64,000 nt of DNA from SM1-46 sp002451215 (GCA_002451215.1 DKBM01000094.1:8898-72897); one strand, 5' to 3'; numbered from the stretch's first letter, positions 51,016-60,599 are shown. Numbers and translations are program-made. Notes: generated from the letters alone by a model not told the origin.

Positions 51016-51209
51016 TCGTCGCCTCCTTGTGCTGTTTTTGAGATTGGCCCGGGCTCGTTCGACCGAACCGCACCATGTCGCCACCTTTCAGGCGGGACTG
51101 CGACGTGAGACAACCATCTGGAAGCAATTACGCCATGTCTCGGCAGTCTGCCCGATCAAAGGCGACTGTGCCGGGATGGATGGACCGCCCTGACCGGCGC
51201 GCGCGGCAT

Positions 51210-52169
51210 TCAGGCTGCCAGTTCGTGTTCGTAGTAAGGGCGCTCGCGGTCATCGAGTAATGCATCGAGCTGCGCGGCGTCGAGCCTGTCTGGCCGGAGC
51301 CATCTTGAAAGATTGTCTTGCTTGAGCGGTATCAGGCAGCGGTTGTGGCCGGTTGCGGCAACCTCCGGCGGCGGATCGTCGGTGATCGCCGCAAACGAAT
51401 AGAGGTCCGGTTCTCCCGGTGATTGCCAGTGATCCCATAGGCAGGCAATCAACATGTCCTCTCTGGCGCGGGGATTGAAGTGAAGAACCACGTTTTGTTC
51501 CTTCTCCCCCGGGGCCAGGGCACGCTTCTCGTAATCATGGCGCGCCACATTTTCATAGAAGCTTGAGACCACCAGCACTGCATGATGCTGGCCAAAGAGG
51601 CCCTTCCAGAACTTCCCGAGGCTGTCGCGCCGGGCGTTGTAGAGTCCGTCGTAGCGCTTGTCGTACGAGGCGGGTTTGCCGTTCGGGCGGCAGTGATAGC
51701 GCATTGGCCGGATCACGAGTTCCCCACCCTCCGCGACCACCACCGGGGCATACCAGAACGGAAAGATCCGGGAATCCTGCGGCTCAGGCGCGCTACGGCG
51801 AAGCTCCGCGAGCTTGCGCACATGCCAGGCGACCTTGTTGCCGGCAATGCGCTGGTCTTCGCGGGCTTTCTTCGTTTCCTTTGTCTTGAGGGCCCGCTCG
51901 GCATTGGCAAGACGCTTCTTCTGCTTGAAGAGCTCCGCCTCCCATTGCGCTGCCCTGCGGGTGCGATATTCCACGATCAACTGCTTGATCGCGTGTTCGG
52001 CGGGCGTCTCGGGCTTCTCGAAGTTGGCCTCCAGGGCCTTGCCGATCTTGATCCCCTCGTCGCCCAACCGGCGGCGAAACAGCTCCTCGAACCGCGGCGT
52101 ATCGATGCGCGCCTTGAAGCGTAGCCCAAGGGTCTTCAGCCGCTGTTCCACCATTGCCGAGTAGCACAT
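51210..52169 (-). CDS. SOS-response-associated peptidase (SRAP/YedK) family, long form
   Basis: 319 residues beginning MCYSAMV, so the catalytic Cys is residue 2 after Met removal. Conserved SRAP blocks are YNARRDSL (Asn-Ala-Arg), AVLVVSSFYEN and HNRCLIPL (His). Members crosslink to abasic sites in single-stranded DNA. The protein is about 100 residues longer than YedK because of a Lys/Glu/Arg-rich helical insertion at residues about 30-130. Start ATG 52169. Confidence 0.8.
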   Translation of the reverse strand: MCYSAMVEQRLKTLGLRFKARIDTPRFEELFRRRLGDEGIKIGKALEANFEKPETPAEHAIKQLIVEYRTRRAAQWEAELFKQKKRLANAERALKTKETKKAREDQRIAGNKVAWHVRKLAELRRSAPEPQDSRIFPFWYAPVVVAEGGELVIRPMRYHCRPNGKPASYDKRYDGLYNARRDSLGKFWKGLFGQHHAVLVVSSFYENVARHDYEKRALAPGEKEQNVVLHFNPRAREDMLIACLWDHWQSPGEPDLYSFAAITDDPPPEVAATGHNRCLIPLKQDNLSRWLRPDRLDAAQLDALLDDRERPYYEHELAA

Positions 52170-52277
52170 GCCCAATAGCTTACGAGCCTCTGGAACGATT
52201 TCCTACCCAGTCACCCCGGAGAAGTTCTTCCACCCGAGGGATGCACTGACGACATCGAACGCGTCACGGTTCTATGT

Positions 52278-52835
52278 TCAGCCGGATCGGCTTTGACGGA
52301 AGAAACGAACCAGCCAGATCAGCACGGCAACCACTGCGATACTTGCCAGAATCTCAAGTTCATAGTGCTTGATATCACCCAACACCACATCTACCGCGTG
52401 CCCAAAGTAGTAACCAGCGAGACTGATGCCCACTGCCCAGATGCCGGCACCGACCAGATTGAGCACGGTGAAGCGCACATAGGAAACTTTGCTCATGCCG
52501 ATGGCGAACGGCGTTACAGTGCGCAATCCGTAGAGAAACCGAAAACTCAATATGACCAGATTCTGGTGTTTACCTAGCAGGTGCAACACCCGGTCTGCGC
52601 GTGCACGCCGTGACGGGTACCGAGCCAGAAATGCTGAACCGTGGCGCCGACCGAGAAAGAAATAAAGCTGATCCCCCAGGAAAGTCCCGCAAAACCCGCA
52701 CGCAATCACCAAATCCAGCGACAAATAACCCAGATGAGCCGAGACGCCCCCGAGAATCAGGACCGTTTCACCTTCGAGAAACGTCCCGACGATGAGGATC
52801 GGGTATCCATAGGTGGTCAGTAGCGATTCCAGCAT
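52278..52835 (-). CDS. DedA-family membrane protein
   Basis: 185 residues, four to five hydrophobic segments, with GTFLEGETVLILGG, FCGTFLGDQLYFFLGR and FRFLYGLRTVTPFAIGMS, the DedA/VTT pattern including the conserved Glu and Arg. Probably a lipid carrier scramblase or transporter. Confidence 0.9.
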   Translation of the reverse strand: MLESLLTTYGYPILIVGTFLEGETVLILGGVSAHLGYLSLDLVIACGFCGTFLGDQLYFFLGRRHGSAFLARYPSRRARADRVLHLLGKHQNLVILSFRFLYGLRTVTPFAIGMSKVSYVRFTVLNLVGAGIWAVGISLAGYYFGHAVDVVLGDIKHYELEILASIAVVAVLIWLVRFFRQSRSG

Positions 52836-52936
52836 GGACGCAATGAGTCAATCCAACTTCAAGCTGTAACTACCCTGGGTTGTCTCGACGACGTTGTGTA
52901 CTGCAACGATCCACTGTCGCGAGCGCTTGGGGCTTA

Positions 52937-53380
52937 TCAGTTGAGATAGGCATAACCTGCCCATTGCAGGCGTACGATCTCGGCATCTGCCATCGGAACC
53001 AGGGCAACGAAGTCATGGAAATCCCCGCTGCCAAAACCCTGCAATCGAGCTGATGCGCGGCACAGCCGGAACTGGATGACCTCCCCCATCGCCAAACTTG
53101 AGGCCCTGTGCATCAAGTCAGCATGGGCGTCCTGATTGGCACTGGCGAACAGCGGAACGGCGCCTTCATGCACGACAATGACGATAGATGCGTCAAAGGG
53201 ATTATTGCCGTAAAGGTTCTGGAGCAGGCTCGCCCGGTCAAGAAGATGCGCAAGCACCTTGGGATCCGGGCTTGAGAAATCGTAAACAACCTTGCCGGGC
53301 GCATAGGTCACCTGTTCGTCTGCGCTCGCGATAACACTGAATGCCATCAGCAGAACGATCGAGACGATGCGCACGACCAT
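52937..53380 (-). CDS. Exported DsrE-like protein
   Basis: 147 residues, signal peptide ending IASAD. The mature part follows the DsrE fold (KVVYDFSSPDPKVLAHLLDR, SIVIVVHEGAVPLF, VIQFRLCRASA, FHDFVALVPMADAEI, in parts) with a Cys in the position usual for this fold. It is 15 bp after the anti-sigma gene and probably in the same operon. Confidence 0.7.
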   Translation of the reverse strand: MVVRIVSIVLLMAFSVIASADEQVTYAPGKVVYDFSSPDPKVLAHLLDRASLLQNLYGNNPFDASIVIVVHEGAVPLFASANQDAHADLMHRASSLAMGEVIQFRLCRASARLQGFGSGDFHDFVALVPMADAEIVRLQWAGYAYLN

Positions 53381-53395
53381 GTCAGGTTCCCCTGC

Positions 53396-53656
53396 CTAGA
53401 TCCCGTCTATCAGCTTGCGCAGTCGATTCTGCAGTTTTTCCGGCGCCTTGCCCTTGGCGGATTTGCGAATGAGCTCACCGAGCGCGGTCTCCAGTTCCGT
53501 CCTCGAATAGCACGCCTGGCAATGTTCCAGGTGATGCTCGAATTTCGCAATTGATTCCGGATCATTCATTTCACCATCGAGATAGGCGTACAGCCCGTTG
53601 ATCGCCTCCAGGCAGCCAATCTCGTCAATCTCGGGTTTGTCTTTGCTGTCTTTCAT
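53396..53656 (-). CDS. Zinc-finger anti-sigma factor
   Basis: 86 residues. A ZAS-type motif is visible as CLEAINGLYAYLDGE followed by HHLEHCQACY (HxxxCxxC). No membrane helix, so it is a soluble anti-sigma factor. Its ATG overlaps the sigma gene stop (ATGA), as is usual for cognate pairs. Confidence 0.88.
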   Translation of the reverse strand: MKDSKDKPEIDEIGCLEAINGLYAYLDGEMNDPESIAKFEHHLEHCQACYSRTELETALGELIRKSAKGKAPEKLQNRLRKLIDGI

Positions 53657-54267
53657 GACTTGCTACCTCTCTCTAAATCGTCGGTGATCAGGCCCGCCTC
53701 GTTGGCATGTTGCCACAACGCCTTTTGCAGCAAGGTGCGCCCGCGCTTCATGCGGGAGCGAATCGTGCCCGGCGGCACACCCAGCACTTCTGCGGCCTCG
53801 TCATAGGAAAGGCCCTCTACATTGACCAGTAGTACCGCTATCCGGAACGCCTCCGGCAGCATCTGAATGGCGGACACAATGTCCTCACCCAGAAGACTGT
53901 TGGCAAACTCGCGTTCCGGGTTTCCCCACCAGTTCAAAAAATCGTCGGGCTGTTCGATCAAGAAGCCCGTAATATCGTCTTCCTTTCTATCAACAACAAT
54001 ATCGTCGTAGCCATATTCAACAGGGCGAACCGACTTCTTGCGATATTCGCTGATGTAGCAATTGTGCAAGATGCGAAACAGCCACGGACGAAAGCGCTCT
54101 TTGTCTTCCAGCGTTGCAAGGGCTGACCACGCCTTGGCAACAGATTCGGCGACCAGATCCTCCGCATTCGCATTGTTTCGGGTCAGACGCAGCGCCAGCC
54201 CGTACAGGGAGTCCATGCACTGTTCGATATTGCGGCTGAACCAGGCTTTTGTGTCCGGATCGGTCAC
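53653..54267 (-). CDS. ECF sigma factor
   Basis: 204 residues with sigma-2 (LYGLALRLTRNNANAEDLV, FRPWLFRILHNCYISEYRK) and sigma-4 (AFRIAVLLVNVEGLSYDEAAEVLGVPPGTIRSRMKRGR, in parts) regions. First in an operon with its anti-sigma factor and an exported DsrE-like protein. Confidence 0.93.
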   Translation of the reverse strand: MTDPDTKAWFSRNIEQCMDSLYGLALRLTRNNANAEDLVAESVAKAWSALATLEDKERFRPWLFRILHNCYISEYRKKSVRPVEYGYDDIVVDRKEDDITGFLIEQPDDFLNWWGNPEREFANSLLGEDIVSAIQMLPEAFRIAVLLVNVEGLSYDEAAEVLGVPPGTIRSRMKRGRTLLQKALWQHANEAGLITDDLERGSKS

Positions 54268-54279
54268 TAGACATCCAGA

Positions 54280-55080
54280 CTATATCGCTGCGCTTAGAAG
54301 TACCGCACTTGGTACCGGCCAGTGCTGCGGCACCATTAATTGTTCCTGCTCGAGAATCTCTTCGCCATGCTGGTAGACATGGATGCTGCCCGATTCCAGT
54401 CGCCGCCAGGGCTCTGCGGTCAATGGGTCGGTCGCCAGCAGAGTCATCTTGTTAACACCCTGTTCGGTGGCAACCGTTCGTTGCAGCCGGTGCAGATTGG
54501 TATGGGCGTGGACATAAAGGCATTCTCCGTCGCTGAGAATGAAATTGAACTCTCCGAACGTCGCCAACTCGTCCACCACCGGTTGAATGGTATCCACCAG
54601 CACAGTCGGTGAGAAATGTCGGTCCCGGCCAATTCCGTGCGCGATGGCATCGAGGATATAGCAGAATGCCAGTTCCGAGTCCGTATCACCAAGCGGCTGA
54701 AAGCGGGTGTCTGCACGAGCGCATTTCTCGTGCAAGCCGGGCAGCTTGCCGTTATGGGCAAAGACCCAGGAGCGTCCGTTCCATTCGCGCTCGAAGGGAT
54801 GGGTGTTCGCCGTGGCCCGCCCGAATATGGCCGGATTGGCCCGGCGGATATGGGCAATCACGGCGGTGCTCCTGAACGGATGTTGCGCCAGCATGGCAAG
54901 AAAGCGGCTCTCGGCAGCAGGTGTCGGATCCTTGAAGACCCGCGCCGCGCGTCCCTCGTAGTACGCGACCCCCCAACCGTCAGCGTGCGGACCGGTCTTC
55001 CCCCCGCGCGGGATGAGTTGGGCGAGATATTCGCCCACTTCGGCAGGCCGACTGGAACTCATGGCAAGTAGCTCACACAT
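54280..55080 (-). CDS. Class II glutamine amidotransferase, YafJ-like
   Basis: 266 residues beginning MCELLAMSSSRPA with Cys2 as nucleophile. HIRRANPAIFGRATANTHPF and AHNGKLPGL, with DSELAFCYILD, are the Gn-AT II signature. Homologues (YafJ/DUG3-type) hydrolyse glutamine or gamma-glutamyl compounds. Separated from the sigma gene by 12 bp. Confidence 0.9.
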   Translation of the reverse strand: MCELLAMSSSRPAEVGEYLAQLIPRGGKTGPHADGWGVAYYEGRAARVFKDPTPAAESRFLAMLAQHPFRSTAVIAHIRRANPAIFGRATANTHPFEREWNGRSWVFAHNGKLPGLHEKCARADTRFQPLGDTDSELAFCYILDAIAHGIGRDRHFSPTVLVDTIQPVVDELATFGEFNFILSDGECLYVHAHTNLHRLQRTVATEQGVNKMTLLATDPLTAEPWRRLESGSIHVYQHGEEILEQEQLMVPQHWPVPSAVLLSAAI

Positions 55081-55169
55081 GGCTTTTCCCCCTCGCTGGC
55101 AGATAAATCCGCATGTTCTGATTCATTTTGGCTGCCCCTACTTCTCTAGACGCATTTCCCGGGGTCCCA

Positions 55170-55201
55170 GGTCCCGGAACATCGAGAAAAATTCCGGGAC
55201 C
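55170..55201. repeat. GGTCCCGG hairpin
   Basis: GGTCCCGGAA (55170-55179) and TTCCGGGACC (55192-55201) form a perfect 10-bp stem around a 12-base A-rich loop. A related hairpin lies at 55713-55731, so the pair flanks the DsrE gene. Confidence 0.5.
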
Positions 55202-55227
55202 GGGAGCGGGACTTGCGTCAATGACCC

Positions 55228-55596
55228 CTAAAAACTCAGCGTCGCGGCGCCCTGGCCGATTAGCTCGTGCATGGCGGTCGAACTCGTCACGCGAACGCCC
55301 TCGACCAGGTCATTCTGGCCGTAGCCGCGCACCTTGGCGCAGGGCGGACAAGCCAGAATGTTGCCCCCGCTCGCCATGAAGTTATCGAGCATCTCGCCCA
55401 ACGGCGGGTCGAGCGGATTCAACTGGGCCACGGCGGTGGCGCCCCGGCGCGCCAAATCGACCCCCGCGCTAACGAGAAACATCGTGACCTCGAGACCGGA
55501 ATTGATGCCACTGTTTGCCACGCTCAGTGCGACCGACGAACGCTCGTCATCGAGACCCCGGGTGACGACAACCACAAGCTTTCTCTTCTCAGACAT
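55228..55596 (-). CDS. DsrE-family protein
   Basis: 122 residues: LVVVVTRGLDDERSSVALSVA at the start, VTMFLVSAGVDLAR in the middle and NILACPPCAKVRGY with two Cys. Fold of sulfur-relay subunits. ATG 55596 follows CAGGAGCG. Confidence 0.85.
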   Translation of the reverse strand: MSEKRKLVVVVTRGLDDERSSVALSVANSGINSGLEVTMFLVSAGVDLARRGATAVAQLNPLDPPLGEMLDNFMASGGNILACPPCAKVRGYGQNDLVEGVRVTSSTAMHELIGQGAATLSF

Positions 55597-55712
55597 GATT
55601 CGCTCCTGACCTGAAGTTAAGTGGATGGACGACCCGACCATGTCGGGCCGCGAGCACTCGCCGTGGTTCAAACATCAAACCCAGTAATGTGCCTAAGGGT
55701 AATGACGCATCG

Positions 55713-55731
55713 CGGGACCGTTTAGGTCCCG
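55713..55731. terminator. Small hairpin CGGGACC/GGTCCCG
   Basis: A perfect 7-bp stem with a 5-base loop (GTTTA), placed between the DsrE and Lgt-like genes. It shares GGTCCCG with the hairpin at 55170. No T-run follows, so termination is uncertain. Confidence 0.35.
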
Positions 55732-55831
55732 GAGAATGAATCTTTCTTGCGAGTCAGTTGCCCCGTGCGGGCCAAAGAAAAGAGGTCCGCGAAGGCTTGG
55801 TTAGCAGACAGTACCGATCTGCCACGAGGCG

Positions 55832-56875
55832 TCAGCGAGTCGGCTGCATGGATTGGTTCAGCACTTCTGCCGAGTCAGGCTTCGGCTGCGCGCCCGGCGG
55901 CGAGGTGTCGATTCTCGGGTAGATGTTCGAATAGGCAATGCCCGCGTGCCGCTTTCCATAGCGAGCCGGAACATCCTGCGTCCAATCGCTCGGAATGACC
56001 AGTGAAAACAGGAGAAGCGCCACAAACAGGACGCGTCGCCAGCCGATGGCGGCGGACGCCACGCTATCCTCCGGGATGACCGTGCCAGCAACAGTAAATT
56101 TGGCCCTGCCACGCTTGCGCCAGAATGGAGCGACTATCAGGGCAAGGCCAAGCAGCGACATCAGAATGTTGAGCACCTGTCCGGTTGCCAGCCCCATCAG
56201 GCTGGTGGGGTACTCGCGGAAGAAGTCGATGAAGATTCTGAGGAAGCCATACAGAAAAAGAAAAATTCCGGTGAGCACTCCGGTGGGCGGTCTCCACCTG
56301 GCCACAATCCAGAGAACTGGAATAATCATCAGATTCTTCAACCCGTCATAAAGCACGACGGGATGACGGAAGCCCTCCGCGTCCGGGAATTTGACGGCCC
56401 ACCAGACGGTGGTAACGCTGCCCACGATCTGCCCGTCGATGAAGTTCCCTATCCTCCCTACGCCGAGGATGAATGCCGCCGCTATCGCCAGCGCATCCGT
56501 GACCCGCAGAAATGGCCTGGAGTGGAGCCGGCAAAACAACCAGACGCCGACCAGGCCACCAAACAACAATCCGTGAGTCGCCATTCCGCCGAGCCAATAG
56601 CGCGGAATCAAATCAATGTGTTCGCGGTAGAACGGCCATTCATAAAAGGCCACTTCGATGAAACGCCCACCAACAAGTACGCCGCCCGCCAGAAAGAGGC
56701 TTAGGTTGTAGACCGATCGCATGGAAAGACCGAGCTGCACCCGCTCCCGTCTTATGGACAGATGGGCATTCAGGAATCCCAGGGCATAGGTCAGCCCATA
56801 CCACCAGAGGTACATGCCGAAAATTGATCCGATGATGGGATCAATGTTGTGAACATAGGGACCCACTACTGACAT
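55832..56875 (-). CDS. lgt: Prolipoprotein diacylglyceryl transferase (Lgt), long form
   Basis: 347 residues, seven hydrophobic segments. WWYGLTYALGF, GGMATHGLLFGG and GRIGNFIDGQIVG are the Lgt motifs for phosphatidylglycerol and lipobox Cys chemistry. The usual length is about 270-290; here a C-terminal extension of some 60 residues adds another hydrophobic segment (VLFVALLLFSLVIP) and a polar tail. Confidence 0.9.
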   Translation of the reverse strand: MSVVGPYVHNIDPIIGSIFGMYLWWYGLTYALGFLNAHLSIRRERVQLGLSMRSVYNLSLFLAGGVLVGGRFIEVAFYEWPFYREHIDLIPRYWLGGMATHGLLFGGLVGVWLFCRLHSRPFLRVTDALAIAAAFILGVGRIGNFIDGQIVGSVTTVWWAVKFPDAEGFRHPVVLYDGLKNLMIIPVLWIVARWRPPTGVLTGIFLFLYGFLRIFIDFFREYPTSLMGLATGQVLNILMSLLGLALIVAPFWRKRGRAKFTVAGTVIPEDSVASAAIGWRRVLFVALLLFSLVIPSDWTQDVPARYGKRHAGIAYSNIYPRIDTSPPGAQPKPDSAEVLNQSMQPTR

Positions 56876-57093
56876 CGCTGCTTCCCTCGCAGAGCGCCGA
56901 GCGATCAGGCATCGGGGCTATTGAGCGACATCAGCAGTGATTAGGCAAGGGGTTCGCCAGAAGGTCGCATGCTCGAATGTTGCGCGTTACAAAAGCGCTT
57001 CGGCCAGCGGGAGGTTAAGGCCAATACCGGCTGATATCGCTCTTTGGCCCAGGCTTGCGCTACGGGGCAATGCAGATCAGAAGGGTCAGATAT

Positions 57094-57633
57094 CTACTCG
57101 ACATGCTGATGCGATACGACCAGGGGTTGATCCTCGTTCAGCTCGCTGAGGCGCACCCGGATCGTGGCGTGCGGCCGGTACAGCGCCCTTGGCAGATCCA
57201 CGTAGCGGCAATTCATGTCGCTATCTCCAAACCTGATGCACAGCCTGCAATCATCCACGCCATAAACTCCCCACCAGAAGATGTTGCGAATGAATGCATC
57301 CCTGTCATTGATCAAGGCTTCCCGCCGGAACCTGGGCATGAATACCATGCCCCACCCACGGCGCCGGCGGAGCAAGTAGAGACTGACAGTGCTCAAACCG
57401 GGCACGTCCGCCGCCACCATGAGATGAAAGACCTTCTCACGGTAAAGAAGCGATTTGATACCGAGGATTACCAGGGCTGCGATCGTCGGACCCGTGAGTT
57501 CGTCCCAGATCGTGTCTGCCGCCACCTGTGGAAGAAAATAGCGGAAGAGATAAATGGCTACCCCTGCAGAGGTAAACGCGATCGCCAGGATTCCGCCGGC
57601 GATTCCCAGGAGCCTGAAATCAATTTGCTTCAT
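57094..57633 (-). CDS. Hypothetical membrane protein
   Basis: 179 residues with two N-terminal membrane segments (residues about 8-33 and 47-63) and a soluble C-terminal half with FRREALINDRDAFIRN and DDCRLCIRFGD. No family recognised. Confidence 0.5.
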   Translation of the reverse strand: MKQIDFRLLGIAGGILAIAFTSAGVAIYLFRYFLPQVAADTIWDELTGPTIAALVILGIKSLLYREKVFHLMVAADVPGLSTVSLYLLRRRRGWGMVFMPRFRREALINDRDAFIRNIFWWGVYGVDDCRLCIRFGDSDMNCRYVDLPRALYRPHATIRVRLSELNEDQPLVVSHQHVE

Positions 57634-57971
57634 CAGCTTGTAAGGGGGATCGACCTGGTTTTGCAGCCTAAATTCTATCCTCTTTCATGCAAAGTCATCC
57701 CTCTCACGGATTGCTCAGGACTCTGGCTCTGTCGGCGATCCATAAAAACACTTGCATTGACTCAACAAGGAATTAGGAGGATACAGGAACAAAGAACGTG
57801 CACGCTGGACTGTGCGATATCGCCTGCTCGCAGCATCTGGTCTTTCTTTGGAACGCGACCAACCAGACCTCGCGACAACGGGGAGTCTAGCCACAGTCCA
57901 GATTCACATTGAGCCTCCGGGAGTTGTTGCAGTTCGCCGTTTTCTAAACGCAGCCAACAGAAGGAGGTCTC
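57634..57971. other. Intergenic region upstream of the cupin gene
   Basis: 338 bases with no convincing gene. A ribosome-site-like TTAGGAGGATA near 57773 is followed by a short 30-codon frame from GTG 57797, which is too short and unlike any family to call. Confidence 0.35.
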
Positions 57972-58388
57972 GTGAAACGCCACACCATTTCTTGCGCAGT
58001 TCTATTGGCCCTGGTCCTGAGTTGGGGACCACTGGTCGCCCTTGCACAGCAAGCTGCACCAAAGGGAAACGTAGGATTCAAGACGACGAAGACCCAGATC
58101 ATTGACCTGGGGTCCGAGATTGACGGCATGACGGGTCGGCAATTGCGGCTGCGGGTACTTACCATAGAACCGGGTGGTCACATAGGCATCCATAGTCACA
58201 AAGACCGCCCCTCGGTGGTCTATTTTCTCCACGGGACGGACACAGTAATTTTTGCAGACGGTACGGAAAAACGATTTCAACCGGGCGACACTACTTCCGC
58301 GAGCAAGAATACGACGCATTGGCACCGCAATGACGGGAAGGAACCTGTTACGCTCATTGCAGTGGACATTTTTCATGCTGTGAGGTGA
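57972..58388 (+). CDS. Exported cupin-domain protein
   Basis: 138 residues with a signal peptide (ends ALAQQ). The cupin motifs are GGHIGIHSHKDRPSVVYFLHG (HxH, in parts) and FQPGDTTSASKNTTHWHRN. GTG 57972 follows AAGGAGG. A small metal-binding enzyme or binding protein in the periplasm; substrate unknown. Confidence 0.82.
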   Translation: MKRHTISCAVLLALVLSWGPLVALAQQAAPKGNVGFKTTKTQIIDLGSEIDGMTGRQLRLRVLTIEPGGHIGIHSHKDRPSVVYFLHGTDTVIFADGTEKRFQPGDTTSASKNTTHWHRNDGKEPVTLIAVDIFHAVR

Positions 58389-58621
58389 GCGCAAATTCAT
58401 TGGTTAAACGCTGGTAACTCATGTTGGGCGTATCGTCTTGAGCGGAAATGCACCCTGCCCGATTTGATTGGTCCGCATTTGCACAGACCCTGCTTCCGCC
58501 GGGGTCTGCTGTTTTCTGAATCGAGTCCCGAGCGCTAGCGATCCGGCTCCTGATCCTCGTACGAGCTGCGGTCGCAACTCGTCCGGTCACACCCGATTAC
58601 CGGGCCACAACATTGACGCTG

Positions 58622-59869
58622 CTATTCCGGATTGGCGAACCGGAAATAGTCATCCCAGCGCTTGTCGAGTCGCTGCATTGCTTCTTTGAGCGAAACGGCA
58701 GACCATCGGTCCTGACTGCAGTTCACGAGCCCCGCTTCTTTTAGCTTGTTCAAGCCATCCTCAATTTCGAAATTGATCTCGCACTGCCAGCGTTCCCGAA
58801 ACCACTGTTCGATCGCGGCGTCGAGCTCAGCACTCGTCAGTGCTTGCGCCCGTGCCACCAAGAAGTAGTACGCGAGGATCGCTTCCTTGCATTCCTCCTC
58901 TTCAGCTTCGTCCAGCAGGCGGTGGAACACACCGGCATTATTGTCGAGATTCTTGAAGTAGAGATTCTGTGTCAGCGACTGCATGAACCTCAGCTTGCGG
59001 TTCTTGTAGACATTGAACTGCCGCCAGATAAAGCCGCCCAGGGTCGCGAGCCCCACGAATAGCGCCGTCAGCGCGGCTGCGTCGAGCTGTACCGGCTTTG
59101 CCTGTAACCCCAACCAGAAACCAAGCAACGAACCAAACAAAACCAGGGTGGCGCTAAGTTTGGTGGCGACAATAACGCCGCCGCTGACCGCTGCCGGCAC
59201 GCCGATCATGAGCTTGTCGATGTTGCGCATGCGAATGCGGGTGTTGGGAAACAACATTTCCAGATCGGCCTTGGGCACGTTCTGAAACAGCTTCAGCAGT
59301 ACCGCGCCGCGTGTTGCAATCGGAATCGTGGCCTTGCCTGGATCGTAATCCGGTCGGAAGCGCAGATAGAGCACCACCCGCTCATAGTTGGTAAAACGTA
59401 GCGTGCGACGCCGCAGGCCCCACCAGGTGCGCAAGGTTTCCTCGCGTTGCTCGGCGCCACGGCAGAACAGCAGCACTTCCGAGAAGTCGTCAAAGTTGAC
59501 GTGCAAGCGGATCTGGAAGAGCGATGACTCATGTAATGCCTGTTCCACATCAGCTCGGGTCAGCTTTTCATAGTTCGCCCTGTTAAGCAGGTCGGCCAAC
59601 AACTCGACCGTGCGCGCCTCGGACGCCGCATTATGCGTGTCGTTGTCCAGGCGACGGGTGTCTGCATCCGGGTCGCTGCCGGCATAACTGTCTTTCAGCG
59701 CCTCGAGTAGCGCATGAAATTCGAAGTGCACGACACTCTGCAGCAATCGACAGAACTCGCGGAACTGCGGCTGCGCGTCGGCATCCAGCTCGCCGCGCCC
59801 AAGGCACATCTCGATGACGTCGTGCTTTCGAAACGGAATGAAACGCAGCGGCGGGACAGGATTCGTCAT
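58622..59869 (-). CDS. DUF3754 (TMEM143-like) protein
   Basis: 415 residues. FIPFRKHDVIEMCL at the start and LLKLFQNVPKADLEMLFPNT, then two membrane helices around residues 225-285 and YKNRKLRFMQSLTQNLYFKNLDNNAGV (in parts), follow DUF3754/TMEM143 proteins. Function unknown. Confidence 0.85.
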   Translation of the reverse strand: MTNPVPPLRFIPFRKHDVIEMCLGRGELDADAQPQFREFCRLLQSVVHFEFHALLEALKDSYAGSDPDADTRRLDNDTHNAASEARTVELLADLLNRANYEKLTRADVEQALHESSLFQIRLHVNFDDFSEVLLFCRGAEQREETLRTWWGLRRRTLRFTNYERVVLYLRFRPDYDPGKATIPIATRGAVLLKLFQNVPKADLEMLFPNTRIRMRNIDKLMIGVPAAVSGGVIVATKLSATLVLFGSLLGFWLGLQAKPVQLDAAALTALFVGLATLGGFIWRQFNVYKNRKLRFMQSLTQNLYFKNLDNNAGVFHRLLDEAEEEECKEAILAYYFLVARAQALTSAELDAAIEQWFRERWQCEINFEIEDGLNKLKEAGLVNCSQDRWSAVSLKEAMQRLDKRWDDYFRFANPE

Positions 59870-59993
59870 AGCAGCCTGGAAGCCGGTTATCGTATAGAGC
59901 CCGGCATATTAGCAACAATCGCTATCAGGAATAGGTTGTTTGCCACGGGCGCTGGCCCGATACAAGGCAACCGGCAATACCTGCGAGGTCTTG

Positions 59994-60554
59994 TCACCGG
60001 CGCGGCAGTTCACCGGCGCGCTTGCGCTCGTGGGGCTCAATTTGCACCACCTGCTTCCCGTCCGTGATCCAGGCCTGCCCTTCCTGAAGGGTGCATTGCA
60101 GCTGCATGTTACGCTGCGCGAGCCCGGCCAAGGCGCGAGTTGCCTCCCAAGGCAGGTTCATCACCGTCAGATTGTCGAGGCGTTCCAGCGCAGCGCGGTT
60201 CTGTTCCCACCACAAGTCGGCGCCACGCCCACCGTAGTTGTAGACGCACACCTGGCGCGCGCGGCTGCAGGCCCTGCGCAGGCTTCGCTCATCCGGCTGG
60301 CCTGCCTCAATCCAGAGCTCGATGGCCCCGGTCAGATCCTTCTGCCACAGATCAGGCTCGTCTTCGGTGCTCAGGCCGCGACCAAACTCCAGCGACTCGT
60401 TGGCATGCCGCGCAAACGCCAACAGCCGCACCATCATGCGTTCGTCGGTCTCGGAAGGATGCCGCGCCAGCGTGAGGGCGTGGTCGGCATAGTAGTTGCG
60501 ATCCATGTCGGCAATTTGCAGCGTGGCTTTGAAGATGGTGGCATTGGAGGCCAT
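59994..60554 (-). CDS. YaeQ family protein
   Basis: 186 residues. ATIFKATLQIADMDRNYY, HPSETDERMMVRLLAFARHA, GLSTEDEPDLWQKDLTG and VYNYGGRGADLWW are the YaeQ pattern (PD-(D/E)XK-like fold). Role in E. coli linked to RfaH-independent effects but unclear. Confidence 0.92.
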   Translation of the reverse strand: MASNATIFKATLQIADMDRNYYADHALTLARHPSETDERMMVRLLAFARHANESLEFGRGLSTEDEPDLWQKDLTGAIELWIEAGQPDERSLRRACSRARQVCVYNYGGRGADLWWEQNRAALERLDNLTVMNLPWEATRALAGLAQRNMQLQCTLQEGQAWITDGKQVVQIEPHERKRAGELPRR

Positions 60555-60599
60555 GGCGCTACCTTGGTGATCCGGGCAACAGGGGCTAGCCCCAACCGG

